A DNA stretch of 64,000 nucleotides from assembly GCA_964453645.1 (NCBI GenBank), contig CAYVRJ010000006.1, positions 1-64,000 on the forward strand. Reading direction: 5' to 3'. The stretch's first letter is position 1; every line of letters begins with the position of its first letter. The DNA is from CAYVRJ01 sp964453645 (lineage in GTDB: Bacteria; Bacillota; Clostridia; Christensenellales; JAWKQI01). The notes under the pieces were generated by a model. That model searched no databases. It was not told the origin of the DNA and saw only the letters and a program-made list of their open reading frames with translations. This document shows, piece by piece, positions 16,995-25,640 of this stretch. Made by a program: the position numbers and the translations under genes.

Positions 16995-19510
16995 TGAGTA
17001 TTATTGGTGGAATCAATCTTGGCAATCTAACGAACTATTTGTTTTTCTTTGCTGATGGAAGCGAAAGAGCTGATTGGCACGACGCTAAGCATGGCTATAT
17101 TGGCAATGTTGCAGTAAATGGTTTGCTAGCAAATGAGCAAACAAATGCTCATATTCCTTATGCCGGTACCGTTTTCACAAACGACACAACTCTCGGAGAC
17201 TGGCAGGATATCGTAAACGCTAATCCCGGTCAGGCTTTTGCTTCACTGAATAATGTTGTACTAATCGATGGGCTGAAGAACGATTTAGTCAACGCATTTT
17301 TGCAGATCAATGCGTTGCCGGTGACCTCTGGATATGAGAGCCGAAGCACAGCATCCCTCAATGGCTTAAACACGCAAAACGGAGTTAGTGAACTTTTCGT
17401 AATCAACGTCACTTCTGGATTTGATGTGACTGCACCCATCTATATCACTGGTGATCCTGGCGATGTGTATATTCTACGCTGGGATGAAGATGCAAACCCC
17501 GTAAACGGCTATCAAGGGAATGTTCGGTTCCGCCAAGGTGGTGCCATTGTGCCACAGGGTGGTCTTATTGCAACCAACTTTATAAACGTTGCAGGACAGC
17601 TTGACTCGGCAGGTGGTGGGAATCCACCACCAGTGCCCTATCCTCAGGGTCCGAGATACAACGACGGCACAGGTGCGCTCATCATCGGTGGAAGCGACTG
17701 GACGGACGGTGGTTATTTTACAGGTTATTGGCTGACAACAGGAGAACCCACCATCCACGATCCTATGTCGGGTCTTTGGTTTGGTGTGACATCTTCGCTT
17801 TCAGATGCAACCTTTGTGGGTGGCTGGTATACCATCACCACACAGTTTGTCTTAACCGCACAGTCGGGCGGAGTTCATATAGCACCCAATTCGGAAACGC
17901 TGCCCCAACCCGGGATTAGCGTGAAAAAGTTTGTTTCGCCCGACAACGGGGTAACGTGGGTAGATGCACCGGCAGCACCCGGTCCGATTATCTCGTCTAA
18001 TGTAGCGCCTCAGTTTAAGTTTACTGTAACCAACACGGGAAACGTACCCCTTAGTTTGGTTTCCATGACTGATAGCGTCTATGGCGTTATATCTGTTGGC
18101 GGCAATTTACCCGTTGGCGGTTCGTTCAGCGCTTATATCATCAAGCCGTGGCAGTTGGGTGAGCATGAAAACGAAGTGACCGCCACAGGCAACTATCAAG
18201 GAGAAGTCGTTACTGCATCTTATCTTTCTCATTACTTGGGCGTACAGGTGGAAGTGCCTGCCGTTCAGATCGTTAAGTATGTGTCTCCCGACAACGGAGC
18301 CACATGGGTGGATGCCAACACACCTCCCGGCCCCACAATCTTATCCAGTGTGCAGCCACAGTTTAAGTTTGTTGTCACAAATATCGGCAACGTGGACTTG
18401 ACCAATGTAGCTGTAATCGACGATAAGTTTGGTTTCATTGGCTCATGGGATATTTTGCAGACAGGGGAAAGTGAGTTTTTCCTCTATACTGCGACTTGGG
18501 AGGAAGGCCCCCATGTAAACACTGCAACGGTAACCGATGATCAAGGTGCGACTGACCAGAACTCTGCTTATTACAACGGCGTTTTAGCGGTTCCCAGCAT
18601 TCAAGTTATCAAATATGTTTCTCCCGATAACGGCGTAACTTGGATAGATGCACCGGCAGCACCCGGTCCGCTCATCTCGTCTAACGTTTTGCCTCAATTT
18701 AAATTTACGGTAACCAACATTGGTAATGTGCCATTGAGCTTTGTTTCACTAACGGACAGCGTTTATGGCCTTATATCTGTTGGCGGCAATTTACCCGTTG
18801 GCGGTTCGTTTAACGCTTATACCGTTCAGCCCTGGCAGTTGGGTGAGCATGAAAATCAGGCGACCGCCACTGGCGAATACAACGGAGAGACAGTCTCATC
18901 CTCCTATCTTTCGCATTATGTTGGCGTACCAGTCGAAGTGCCTGCCGTTAAGATCGTTAAGTATGTGTCTCCCGACAACGGAGCCACATGGGTGGATGCC
19001 AATACACCTCCTGGCCCCACAATTTATTCCAATATTCAGCCACAGTTTAAGTTTGTTGTCACAAATATCGGCAACGTGGACTTGACAAATGTGCAAGTAA
19101 CCGACGACAAGTTTGGTTTCATTGGCTCATTGGGTATCTTGCAGGCAGGGGAGAGCGCAATTTTCTTCTATACCGCAGCTTGGGCAGAAGGGCAGCACGT
19201 CAACACTGCAACGGTGACCGACGACCAAGGGGTAACAGATACGCACTCCGCTTACTACAACGGCGTTGCGGCTTTGCCAGGAATCAGCATTGTGAAGTAT
19301 GTTTCGGTTGACAACGGTGTGACATGGATTCATGCAAATACTCCTCCGGGCCCATTACTTCCCGAGGGGATGACTGCCGTGTTTAAATATGTCGTAACCA
19401 ACACGGGTGATGTAACGCTCAACAATATAACACTAACAGACAGTGTGTTGGGTTATTTGGGCAGTGTTCCATCGCTGAATCCGGGAGATGTATACACGGT
19501 TATTCCTTAA
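16994..19510 (+). CDS. Ice-binding-like (DUF3494-type) protein with five DUF11-like repeats
   Basis: An 838-aa protein. The N-terminal ~300 residues (GGINLGNLTNYLFFFADGS; later GGAIVPQGGLIATNFINVAG and GGSDWTDGGYF) form a beta-helix-like domain resembling the DUF3494 ice-binding/adhesion family, with no obvious signal peptide. Five ~115-aa repeats follow from ~residue 306, each starting V-K-Y-V-S-P-D-N-G-x-T-W and holding FKFVVTNTGNVxL and a D-S-V or D-D-K-F-G core; these resemble DUF11/CARDB-type Ig folds. The repeats alternate A-B-A-B-C. The last one stops in mid-domain (PGDVYTVIP), so it is truncated. Absence of a secretion signal fits assembly on the spore surface from the mother cell (inference). 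It is coupled to the preceding small gene. Confidence 0.78.
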   Translation: MSIIGGINLGNLTNYLFFFADGSERADWHDAKHGYIGNVAVNGLLANEQTNAHIPYAGTVFTNDTTLGDWQDIVNANPGQAFASLNNVVLIDGLKNDLVNAFLQINALPVTSGYESRSTASLNGLNTQNGVSELFVINVTSGFDVTAPIYITGDPGDVYILRWDEDANPVNGYQGNVRFRQGGAIVPQGGLIATNFINVAGQLDSAGGGNPPPVPYPQGPRYNDGTGALIIGGSDWTDGGYFTGYWLTTGEPTIHDPMSGLWFGVTSSLSDATFVGGWYTITTQFVLTAQSGGVHIAPNSETLPQPGISVKKFVSPDNGVTWVDAPAAPGPIISSNVAPQFKFTVTNTGNVPLSLVSMTDSVYGVISVGGNLPVGGSFSAYIIKPWQLGEHENEVTATGNYQGEVVTASYLSHYLGVQVEVPAVQIVKYVSPDNGATWVDANTPPGPTILSSVQPQFKFVVTNIGNVDLTNVAVIDDKFGFIGSWDILQTGESEFFLYTATWEEGPHVNTATVTDDQGATDQNSAYYNGVLAVPSIQVIKYVSPDNGVTWIDAPAAPGPLISSNVLPQFKFTVTNIGNVPLSFVSLTDSVYGLISVGGNLPVGGSFNAYTVQPWQLGEHENQATATGEYNGETVSSSYLSHYVGVPVEVPAVKIVKYVSPDNGATWVDANTPPGPTIYSNIQPQFKFVVTNIGNVDLTNVQVTDDKFGFIGSLGILQAGESAIFFYTAAWAEGQHVNTATVTDDQGVTDTHSAYYNGVAALPGISIVKYVSVDNGVTWIHANTPPGPLLPEGMTAVFKYVVTNTGDVTLNNITLTDSVLGYLGSVPSLNPGDVYTVIP
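17911..19278 (+). repeat. Two tandem 684-bp units (A-B, A-B) inside the repeat protein
   Basis: Matching landmarks recur exactly 684 bp apart (for example 17961 and 18645, or 18251 and 18935) with very high DNA identity, giving a 228-aa duplicated pair of Ig-like domains. The frame is preserved. The final domain after 19278 is more diverged. Confidence 0.85.
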
Positions 19511-19527
19511 GCATATTGACTTGGCAT

Positions 19528-19560
19528 AAAGGGGTTCTCGAAAGGGAACCCCCTTTTTTT
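19528..19560 (+). terminator. Terminator after the repeat-protein gene
   Basis: GGGGTTC pairs with GAACCCC across a short loop and is followed by a long T run. It abuts the stop codon of the convergent minus-strand gene and may serve both. Confidence 0.85.
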
Positions 19561-20302
19561 AACCTTCATAACCGATCAAGAGGGCAAAATTTTCATACTG
19601 CTTTAGAGCATAACATGGAAAGTTTATGTTTTCGCTGATATGTTCTAAAATACGATCATGGGGGATTCTTTGGAGCAATTCACCATCATAACGTAAGTTG
19701 CAATATTTTGTGTCATCCCAAAATTCTGTCTGCTCATTTTGAGAATAATAAATCTCTATTTTGCTGGGTAATGTTTGCCACAACTGATGAAAGGTATTGT
19801 TGTTTATTACCTTAACCTCACGGGTATATTCGTTTTTTTCAATGTCCTCTTCCAGATGATTTGTGTGATGAAGGGTATTGAGGTGAAACCGTGCGAAATA
19901 TTCGTCGAACAGTTCGTGGCCGTCACCCTCCATATGTGTATCATATCGCTTGCCGTACATGGTTATGTCCTTTTCAGAAAATGTCATGGCTTCACACTTA
20001 CTGAGCGGAACCAAAAAATCATCACACAGTTCATGGGTTTTAGCGTCCATTTTAAGAACACGGCTTAGGTTATCCACGCATTCCCCGTAGCTGCTGCTAA
20101 TATAAACAAAGTTGTCGTCCGGTGAAAAACAAAATTGGTCAAGGGAATAATCGCCTGTAAAAAGCGCTGTAAGTGTATTTGTTTTCAGGCATAATATAAA
20201 AACCTGTTTACCTTGGCAAATCAGAAGGTTCTGCCTTGCACCGTTAAAACACAGTTCTGTGCGCAACGGGAAAGCCCTTAAAATTGCTGCTTTTTTTGCC
20301 AT
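19559..20302 (-). CDS. Hypothetical protein with WD/YVTN-like repeats
   Basis: A 247-aa soluble protein without a signal peptide. The N-terminal half has short beta-propeller-like segments (NLLICQGKQVFILCLKTNTL; DQFCFSPDDNFVYISSS). The C-terminal half is acidic and not recognised. Its start lies 4 bp after the stop of the FtsZ-like gene, so the two form an operon and this product may be the partner of that protein. No catalytic motif is visible. Confidence 0.6.
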   Translation of the reverse strand: MAKKAAILRAFPLRTELCFNGARQNLLICQGKQVFILCLKTNTLTALFTGDYSLDQFCFSPDDNFVYISSSYGECVDNLSRVLKMDAKTHELCDDFLVPLSKCEAMTFSEKDITMYGKRYDTHMEGDGHELFDEYFARFHLNTLHHTNHLEEDIEKNEYTREVKVINNNTFHQLWQTLPSKIEIYYSQNEQTEFWDDTKYCNLRYDGELLQRIPHDRILEHISENINFPCYALKQYENFALLIGYEG

Positions 20303-20306
20303 GTGT

Positions 20307-20906
20307 TTATACCATCCCTTCTAATACGAATAATTCTCTAAGCCTGTGACATAGGGTTTCATCTGCCCGAGCAAAGCACTCATTGACCGACATATTTTTG
20401 TGAAACATTTGGAAGAGGGTGTCGTTTTCAAGCACAATGAGGTGTTCTGCCACGGAGTGTAACTCTGATAGGCCATCTTTTGCTTTCCCCACACGTTTTT
20501 TCCCCTCAAAGGAAAATGGCATGGTCACAACACATACGACATGGGATCCCAAATCCTTTGCTATTTGTGCAACCACAGGAGCACTTTCTGTGCCGCAGTT
20601 GCCGCCTAAGCCCACAGCAAGCGCCACAGTTTTGGCACCGCTCAGTGCTTGCTCAATTTTTTCGGAGTTTAACAAAGCAGCATGCCTGCTCAACCCAGGC
20701 TGACCTTCGCCCCGGCCGCCCAGATCGAGGTACAACTTTTTTGGGCAAGGGTTTAGGTTAAGTGACGGCAAATCATCATTCATAACAATGTATTCTACAT
20801 CCGGCAATTCTGACATCATATGCTTGACGATATGACAGCCTGCACCGCCAATACCTACAATTCTTATGGGAGTTAAATCTCCACTGTTTTTGCAGTTAAT
20901 CTTCAT
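20307..20906 (-). CDS. Short FtsZ/tubulin-like protein with degenerate GTP-binding signature
   Basis: A 199-aa protein matching only the N-terminal GTPase half of FtsZ. It keeps the first glycine loop (VGIGGAGCHIV, ~17-27), the tubulin-signature region at ~99-107 followed by APVVAQIAKDLG, and VVTMPFSFEGKKR with a matching downstream helix (HLIVLENDTLF). The FtsZ signature GGGTGTG reads GGNCGTE here, and the whole C-terminal domain, including the T7 synergy loop, is absent. It therefore probably cannot polymerise like FtsZ and may bind nucleotide weakly or not at all. ATG 20906 is chosen because AGAAGG precedes it; the frame reaches 20945 without such a site. It is co-transcribed with 19559-20302 and lies just below an MraZ/AbrB-like relic. 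Confidence 0.75.
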   Translation of the reverse strand: MKINCKNSGDLTPIRIVGIGGAGCHIVKHMMSELPDVEYIVMNDDLPSLNLNPCPKKLYLDLGGRGEGQPGLSRHAALLNSEKIEQALSGAKTVALAVGLGGNCGTESAPVVAQIAKDLGSHVVCVVTMPFSFEGKKRVGKAKDGLSELHSVAEHLIVLENDTLFQMFHKNMSVNECFARADETLCHRLRELFVLEGMV

Positions 20907-20960
20907 ACTATTGCCTTCTTTTCTGGTCCTTTTTGAAATTATCAAATTTTTACACTTCCG

Positions 20961-21141
20961 TTACATTGCTTTGGTTATTGCAAAGAAATTGCCATAGCCA
21001 CGCAGCAGGAGTTCATCGCCAGGATTGAGTCCGAAATGGGCTAAAAAGCAATCTGCCACAAGAAAAGAACTTCAAAAAGTTTTTGGGAACAGTGTATTGC
21101 CCCTTGTTATCCAAATGGCACACATAAGTACCGTAAAACAT
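20961..21141 (-). pseudogene. Frameshifted MraZ/AbrB-like DNA-binding protein relic
   Basis: From ATG 21141, after GGCGGAG, the minus strand reads MFYGTYVCHLDNKGQYTVPK then NFLKFF, the start of a MraZ/AbrB-type swapped-hairpin domain. That frame closes after 42 codons. The neighbouring frame continues with HFGLNPGDELLLRGYGNFFA and ends at 20961. Together they look like one ~50-60-residue domain broken by a frameshift or small insertion. It sits 55 bp above the FtsZ-like gene. The MraZ versus AbrB choice is uncertain. Confidence 0.5.
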
Positions 21142-21400
21142 ATAAACTCCGCCTTGTAAATCATGTTTGTGTATATGGTACAATGAGTGGGAGTAAAAGT
21201 AAATGGGGTGGGTTATGCATCCCTTGCCGCAGGAATATACGTATATGCATTTTAATTAGAAGAAAGAGGGTTGAATGCCGAAAATGATGCAGAGTCGCTT
21301 TTAATTGCCACCCCGAAAAAGCCTTCACAGTGGACACCGAGGATGGGTAACCCTCTACCCCGGCGTTAGCGTATTAGTTTAGTCGCAGTGCCCTGTTCGC
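21142..21400. other. Intergenic stretch, no recognised gene
   Basis: It contains short open stretches on the plus strand (for example AENDAESLLIATPKKPSQW) without a proper start or known family. The minus strand holds the probable promoter of the relic at 21141. Confidence 0.3.
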
Positions 21401-22174
21401 TTATTCTTTCGTTTTATCCCAGTGAACAAGGGGTACGATCTCTTGATAGCACATATAATGGTTGTCAATAATGGTTGCATGGCTGTGATAGTGGCCAAAG
21501 AACCAGCTTTTATACTGCACACGGTTTTTTACCTGTTCCAAAAATTCAGTTAGACTGTCCCGGGGATAACCCTTTGCGCCACGCACCTCCAAAAGCAGCC
21601 GTATGCTCTCGGGCGGACAATGGGTGATGATATGGTCTACCGTGTAATCAACCGCTTCAAGGTTTCTCCACGCTTCATCATATTCTTCGGGGCTGGGCAG
21701 TTCTTCCTTCCACCAGGAAACATGATCAATCCGAAACTGAATCCATTTTTCTAATAAGTCCATCATCTTTTCTAAAAACAAAGGATCGTCCATAGAGAGG
21801 ACTCCACCCGATATGTCATGGCTAGAAGCGCCACCCATGGTGAAAAAACGCCGGTTTTCAATGGTGAAAATCTGTCCCCGCATCAAATGAATGATAGACG
21901 GACGAATAAACTGTGCCTTACCGCCACAGAATTCCTCAACTCTATAGGTTTTTAGCAAATCATAATTGGAGTGATTGCCGGTAACAAAAAGTGTAGTAAA
22001 GGGCCTTTTGTCAAGCTCGTCAAGAATCCTCGCTTCTTTGGGCGAATCCTCCCAAATGCCAAAATCACCGCAAATGATGACAGAATCCTGCTTTGTCAGA
22101 TGCTTTTGCTCAGTAAAATAGCCATCTGCAAAGCGCCTGTAGTCCCCATGGGTGTCGCCTGTAATATAAATCAT
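21401..22174 (-). CDS. Calcineurin-like metallophosphoesterase
   Basis: A 257-aa cytoplasmic phosphoesterase. The di-metal motifs are present in order: GDTHGD (residues 6-11), GDFGIWED (~36-43), GNHSNYD (~66-72), THCPP (~185-189) and GHYHSH (~228-233). The GNH motif has Ser where many members have Glu or Asp, which is tolerated in the family. The substrate cannot be predicted. It stands alone between a relic-rich gap and a divergent WG-repeat gene. Confidence 0.9.
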   Translation of the reverse strand: MIYITGDTHGDYRRFADGYFTEQKHLTKQDSVIICGDFGIWEDSPKEARILDELDKRPFTTLFVTGNHSNYDLLKTYRVEEFCGGKAQFIRPSIIHLMRGQIFTIENRRFFTMGGASSHDISGGVLSMDDPLFLEKMMDLLEKWIQFRIDHVSWWKEELPSPEEYDEAWRNLEAVDYTVDHIITHCPPESIRLLLEVRGAKGYPRDSLTEFLEQVKNRVQYKSWFFGHYHSHATIIDNHYMCYQEIVPLVHWDKTKE

Positions 22175-22342
22175 AAGAGCACCTCATTTACGTTTTTTAT
22201 AAGTATAACAAAGGCATATTTTCATATTTTCTGCAAAAGTTTCAATTCTTTATTTATATAAAACATACGAATAATATCCAAGTCAAGTCCCATGGTGTAT
22301 ACTGGAGATGGTTATTAGCAATTTGAAAAGGAGGTGCTTTTT

Positions 22343-23449
22343 TTGAAAAACGCCAACAGTTCGGATAAAATGCGATCCAATGGTGATATTTCCATCGCTG
22401 TACTCGTGGAGCCAACGCTTTCATTTGTCCGTGCGGAGAGCTTCTCGGAAGGGCTTGCCGCCGTATGTAAAAGGTTGGGATGCTACGGCTTTATCAACCA
22501 AATGGGAGAAATGGTTGTGCCACCCGTATTTGACTACGCCTATAGCTTCTCAGAGGGGCTTGCCGTTGTAAAAAAAGACGATAAGTACGGCGTGATTGAC
22601 AAGGCCGGAAATATAGTCGTGACGGTTCAATACGACTATATCGGGAATTTCAGCGATGGCCTTGCTCGTTTAATAGACAACGGAAGATACAGTATTAGCA
22701 AATGTGCTTTCATCGATAGAACCGGTGCTTTAGTTCCTGCACTTGCACAGACTGGGGCAAATGCATTGGGCGATTTTCACGAAGGCTTTGCATGCGCCAG
22801 GTATTTTAATTATTGGGGTTATATGGACAAAACGGGCAAAATGATTGCAAAGCCACAGTATGACCACGCTTGGGAATTTTGCGATGGCCTTGCCCGGGTA
22901 GCAAAGGATTTTCAATATGGATATATTGATCAAACGGGGAATGAGGCCGTTAAGCTGATTTACGATGCGGCGAAGGATTTCAACGAAGGGTTTGCCGCTG
23001 TGCGTACAGACAGTGGATATGGTTATATCGACAAAAGCGGTCACATGGTTGTTCAGCCGGAATATCACATTGCCTGGCCTTTTAGCGAGGGTCTTGCTGC
23101 CGTTGAAAAGGACGGCAAGTGGGGTTATGTGGATGAAACCGGGGGTGTAGCGGTTCGGCTTCAATATGACTTTGCGGCTTCATTCAGTGAAGGGTTAGCG
23201 AGTGTGGAGAAAGACCATAAGGGGGGTTACATCGACAAAAGGGGAAATGTGGTGGTTTCACTTGTCTATGACTGTGCCGGTGCATTTCAGCAAGGGGTTG
23301 CTGCAGTCAAAAAGGACGGAAAGTGGGGTTACATCAATAAAACCGGTGATATTGTAGTGCCATTTGTGTATGACGATGCCCAATGGTTTTCCGATGGCCT
23401 TGCCCTTGTCAGACAAAACGATACATATGGTATTCTGCAAATCGTTTAG
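22343..23449 (+). CDS. WG-repeat protein
   Basis: A 368-aa protein made almost entirely of about nine to ten WG (KWG) beta-hairpin repeats of ~35 residues. Each has a core such as F-S-E-G-L-A-x-V, then K-W-G-Y-I-D-x-x-G, then I-V-V. No signal peptide or membrane segment is visible. Such proteins are thought to be binding scaffolds, and no catalytic role is known. The start is TTG 22343, eight bases after AGGAGG at 22329-22334. The frame opens slightly earlier at a GTG that overlaps that site. Confidence 0.85.
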   Translation: MKNANSSDKMRSNGDISIAVLVEPTLSFVRAESFSEGLAAVCKRLGCYGFINQMGEMVVPPVFDYAYSFSEGLAVVKKDDKYGVIDKAGNIVVTVQYDYIGNFSDGLARLIDNGRYSISKCAFIDRTGALVPALAQTGANALGDFHEGFACARYFNYWGYMDKTGKMIAKPQYDHAWEFCDGLARVAKDFQYGYIDQTGNEAVKLIYDAAKDFNEGFAAVRTDSGYGYIDKSGHMVVQPEYHIAWPFSEGLAAVEKDGKWGYVDETGGVAVRLQYDFAASFSEGLASVEKDHKGGYIDKRGNVVVSLVYDCAGAFQQGVAAVKKDGKWGYINKTGDIVVPFVYDDAQWFSDGLALVRQNDTYGILQIV

Positions 23450-23566
23450 CAGCTGATCTATTATCACCAATGAATCTCAAACTCTCTTTTGTTTGAAACT
23501 TTACTTATAAAAACGGTGAAACCAACTATGTATAATAGAGATACTGAGAGCAGAGGAGGAGTTGCC

Positions 23567-25468
23567 ATGAAACTGCAAATATATTGTACGGCCGTCATAC
23601 TGCTGTGCTGCTTTACCCTCATCGCCTGCGGCACTGTGGGCGAGAGAACGGCACAAAACCCCAACCAAAGTCAAGTTCCACAGATTTCTGCAACCGTAGA
23701 AAAGCCGGAGAAAGAGCTACCTAGTTTAGCAAAAGAAGAAGGGCTGGCACTTGCTTATCTGGAAAACCGCTTGTATAAAGACAGCGCATTCGTTTATGTG
23801 TATTCTGACTTTGCCGCCATGAGCAACAACTTTACGCAAAAAGCAAAAATTGGCAGCGGTACGGCAAGCTTTGTCTACGATATGGACGAAAATTCCAGTG
23901 ATGCGTACAACGGTTCAAGCGCCATTGCCTGCCGGGTCTATGCGGGTGGATTAAACTGGGGTGGCTGGATGTTTCTAAACGGTTATCTGCCAAAGGGAGA
24001 AACCGTTCCAAGGCTTAACTTCGGCGAGGTGCCAAATGCAGGGCTCGATCTCACAGGCGCTACCAAACTCACCTTTATGGCAAAGGGCGAAAAGGGCGGT
24101 GAAATCGTGGAGTTTTTCACGGCTGGGCTGGGTTATGACGGTGCGTACAACTACCCAACTGCCCCTTATCCCGACAGCAGTCTCAAACGAAATGTGCTCG
24201 TTAAGCTCACAAAAGACTGGGAACAATACACAATCGACCTTGATGAAGCAAATTTATCAAGCATTGGCTGTGGTTTTGGCTTTGTAGTGAGCGGAGCGAA
24301 TAGACAAGGTGAAACGCTGTTCTATTTGGATGAGATCCGCTTTGAGGGTGACATTGCTGCCACGAAAGGTGCACCACGGTTGATTCAGTCCTATGAAATT
24401 AACGCACAGGAAAACCCAAACGGTGTGTATACCCAAAATGTTGCTTTTTCCTACGACAACGCACTGGCCGCCATGGCGTTTATTGCGGCAGGCAAGCGGG
24501 AGCAGGCAAAGGCAATTCTGGATGCCTTTGTATATGCAGTGAAAAACGACCGCTACCAGCCAGACCGGTTGCGCAACGCCTATGCCTACGGTTGCATTTC
24601 ACCTTTTCCGGGTTGGGAGAGCGGCACACGTTTACCCGGCTGGTATGATGCCGAAACAAAAGCCTATTATGAAGACCAATATCAAGTAGGCACAAACGTG
24701 GGCAACAGCTCTTATGTGGCTTTGGCTCTACTTCAGTATCACAAAGCCTATGGCGGCGATGAGTATGTACATCTCGCCAAAACACTGATGGATTGGGTTT
24801 TGACCCGCACAGACAACACCCCCGGCTTCACCGGCGGATATGATGGCTGGCCGGAGGCGGGTGAAGTTACCGAATACACCTATAAATCCATCGAGCATAA
24901 CATCGACGCTTATGCGGCTTTTCGGCAGCTATACGCTATTACAGGGGAGGAGAAGTATAAGGCTGCTGCCGACAATGCGTTTCAGTTTATTAAGTCTATG
25001 TATGACCCGAAAGAGCGGGTGTTTTACACGGGAACGCAACCGGACGGCGTGACGCCAAACAAGGAGAACATCGTACTAGACGCACAGGTCTGGTGTGCAT
25101 TGGCTCTGGGTGAGGGCTTCACCCCGTACCTTCCCGCCCTAGAACGTGTCGTTGCCATGCAAACGGAGGAGGGTGGCTTGCCATTCCATGAAGCCAATAC
25201 AAACGGCGGATACTGGCCGGAGGGTACGGCATTCACCGCATTGTGCTTTAATCAGTTTGGTTATGACAAACCTGCTGGGAAAGCGTTTGAAGCATTGGTG
25301 GCGATCCAGCTTGAAACAGGTGGCTTTCCGGCGTCCACGGTCAAGGAGCTGACAACCGGGTTCACCCTATTTACCGGAGAACCGTGGGTCTATCCCGACA
25401 GCCCCCACATTGCGCCCACGGCATGGTTTGTGATGGCCGTTCGTGATTTTAACCCGTATCAATTCTAA
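23567..25468 (+). CDS. Lipoprotein with jelly-roll and alpha/alpha-barrel glycosidase-like domains
   Basis: A 633-aa exported lipoprotein with lipobox LIAC (Cys ~21), after a start with a GAGGAGG site. Residues ~75-265 form a beta-sandwich resembling carbohydrate-binding or laminarinase-associated modules (LDLTGATKLTFMAKGEKGG; FYLDEIRFEGD). Residues ~285-633 form repeated helical hairpins typical of six-hairpin glycosidases, with aromatic and acidic residues such as GGYDGWPEAGEV, IEHNIDAYAAF and NGGYWPEGTAF. A polysaccharide substrate at the cell surface is likely, but the GH family is not assigned with confidence. It follows the WG-repeat gene by 117 bp on the same strand. Confidence 0.72.
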   Translation: MKLQIYCTAVILLCCFTLIACGTVGERTAQNPNQSQVPQISATVEKPEKELPSLAKEEGLALAYLENRLYKDSAFVYVYSDFAAMSNNFTQKAKIGSGTASFVYDMDENSSDAYNGSSAIACRVYAGGLNWGGWMFLNGYLPKGETVPRLNFGEVPNAGLDLTGATKLTFMAKGEKGGEIVEFFTAGLGYDGAYNYPTAPYPDSSLKRNVLVKLTKDWEQYTIDLDEANLSSIGCGFGFVVSGANRQGETLFYLDEIRFEGDIAATKGAPRLIQSYEINAQENPNGVYTQNVAFSYDNALAAMAFIAAGKREQAKAILDAFVYAVKNDRYQPDRLRNAYAYGCISPFPGWESGTRLPGWYDAETKAYYEDQYQVGTNVGNSSYVALALLQYHKAYGGDEYVHLAKTLMDWVLTRTDNTPGFTGGYDGWPEAGEVTEYTYKSIEHNIDAYAAFRQLYAITGEEKYKAAADNAFQFIKSMYDPKERVFYTGTQPDGVTPNKENIVLDAQVWCALALGEGFTPYLPALERVVAMQTEEGGLPFHEANTNGGYWPEGTAFTALCFNQFGYDKPAGKAFEALVAIQLETGGFPASTVKELTTGFTLFTGEPWVYPDSPHIAPTAWFVMAVRDFNPYQF

Positions 25469-25597
25469 ATGGGGGATAACAAGATATTGCTAGAGCGACT
25501 AAGGGTTTTATACCAGACGTAATGAGCATACAAGTAAGCAGGTAGGAATTCTTTTTATATCATGGAATGAGGCACTGGACAAAACAGCATAAATATA

Positions 25598-25627
25598 CAA
25601 AAGCTGACTAAATTTAGCCAGCTTTTT
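25598..25627 (+). terminator. Bidirectional terminator between convergent genes
   Basis: AAAAGCTG-x-CTAAA and TTTAG-x-CAGCTTTTT form a long hairpin between the lipoprotein gene and the convergent serine-hydrolase gene. It has A/T tails on both sides. Confidence 0.8.
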
Positions 25628-25640
25628 GTACAGGATTTTT

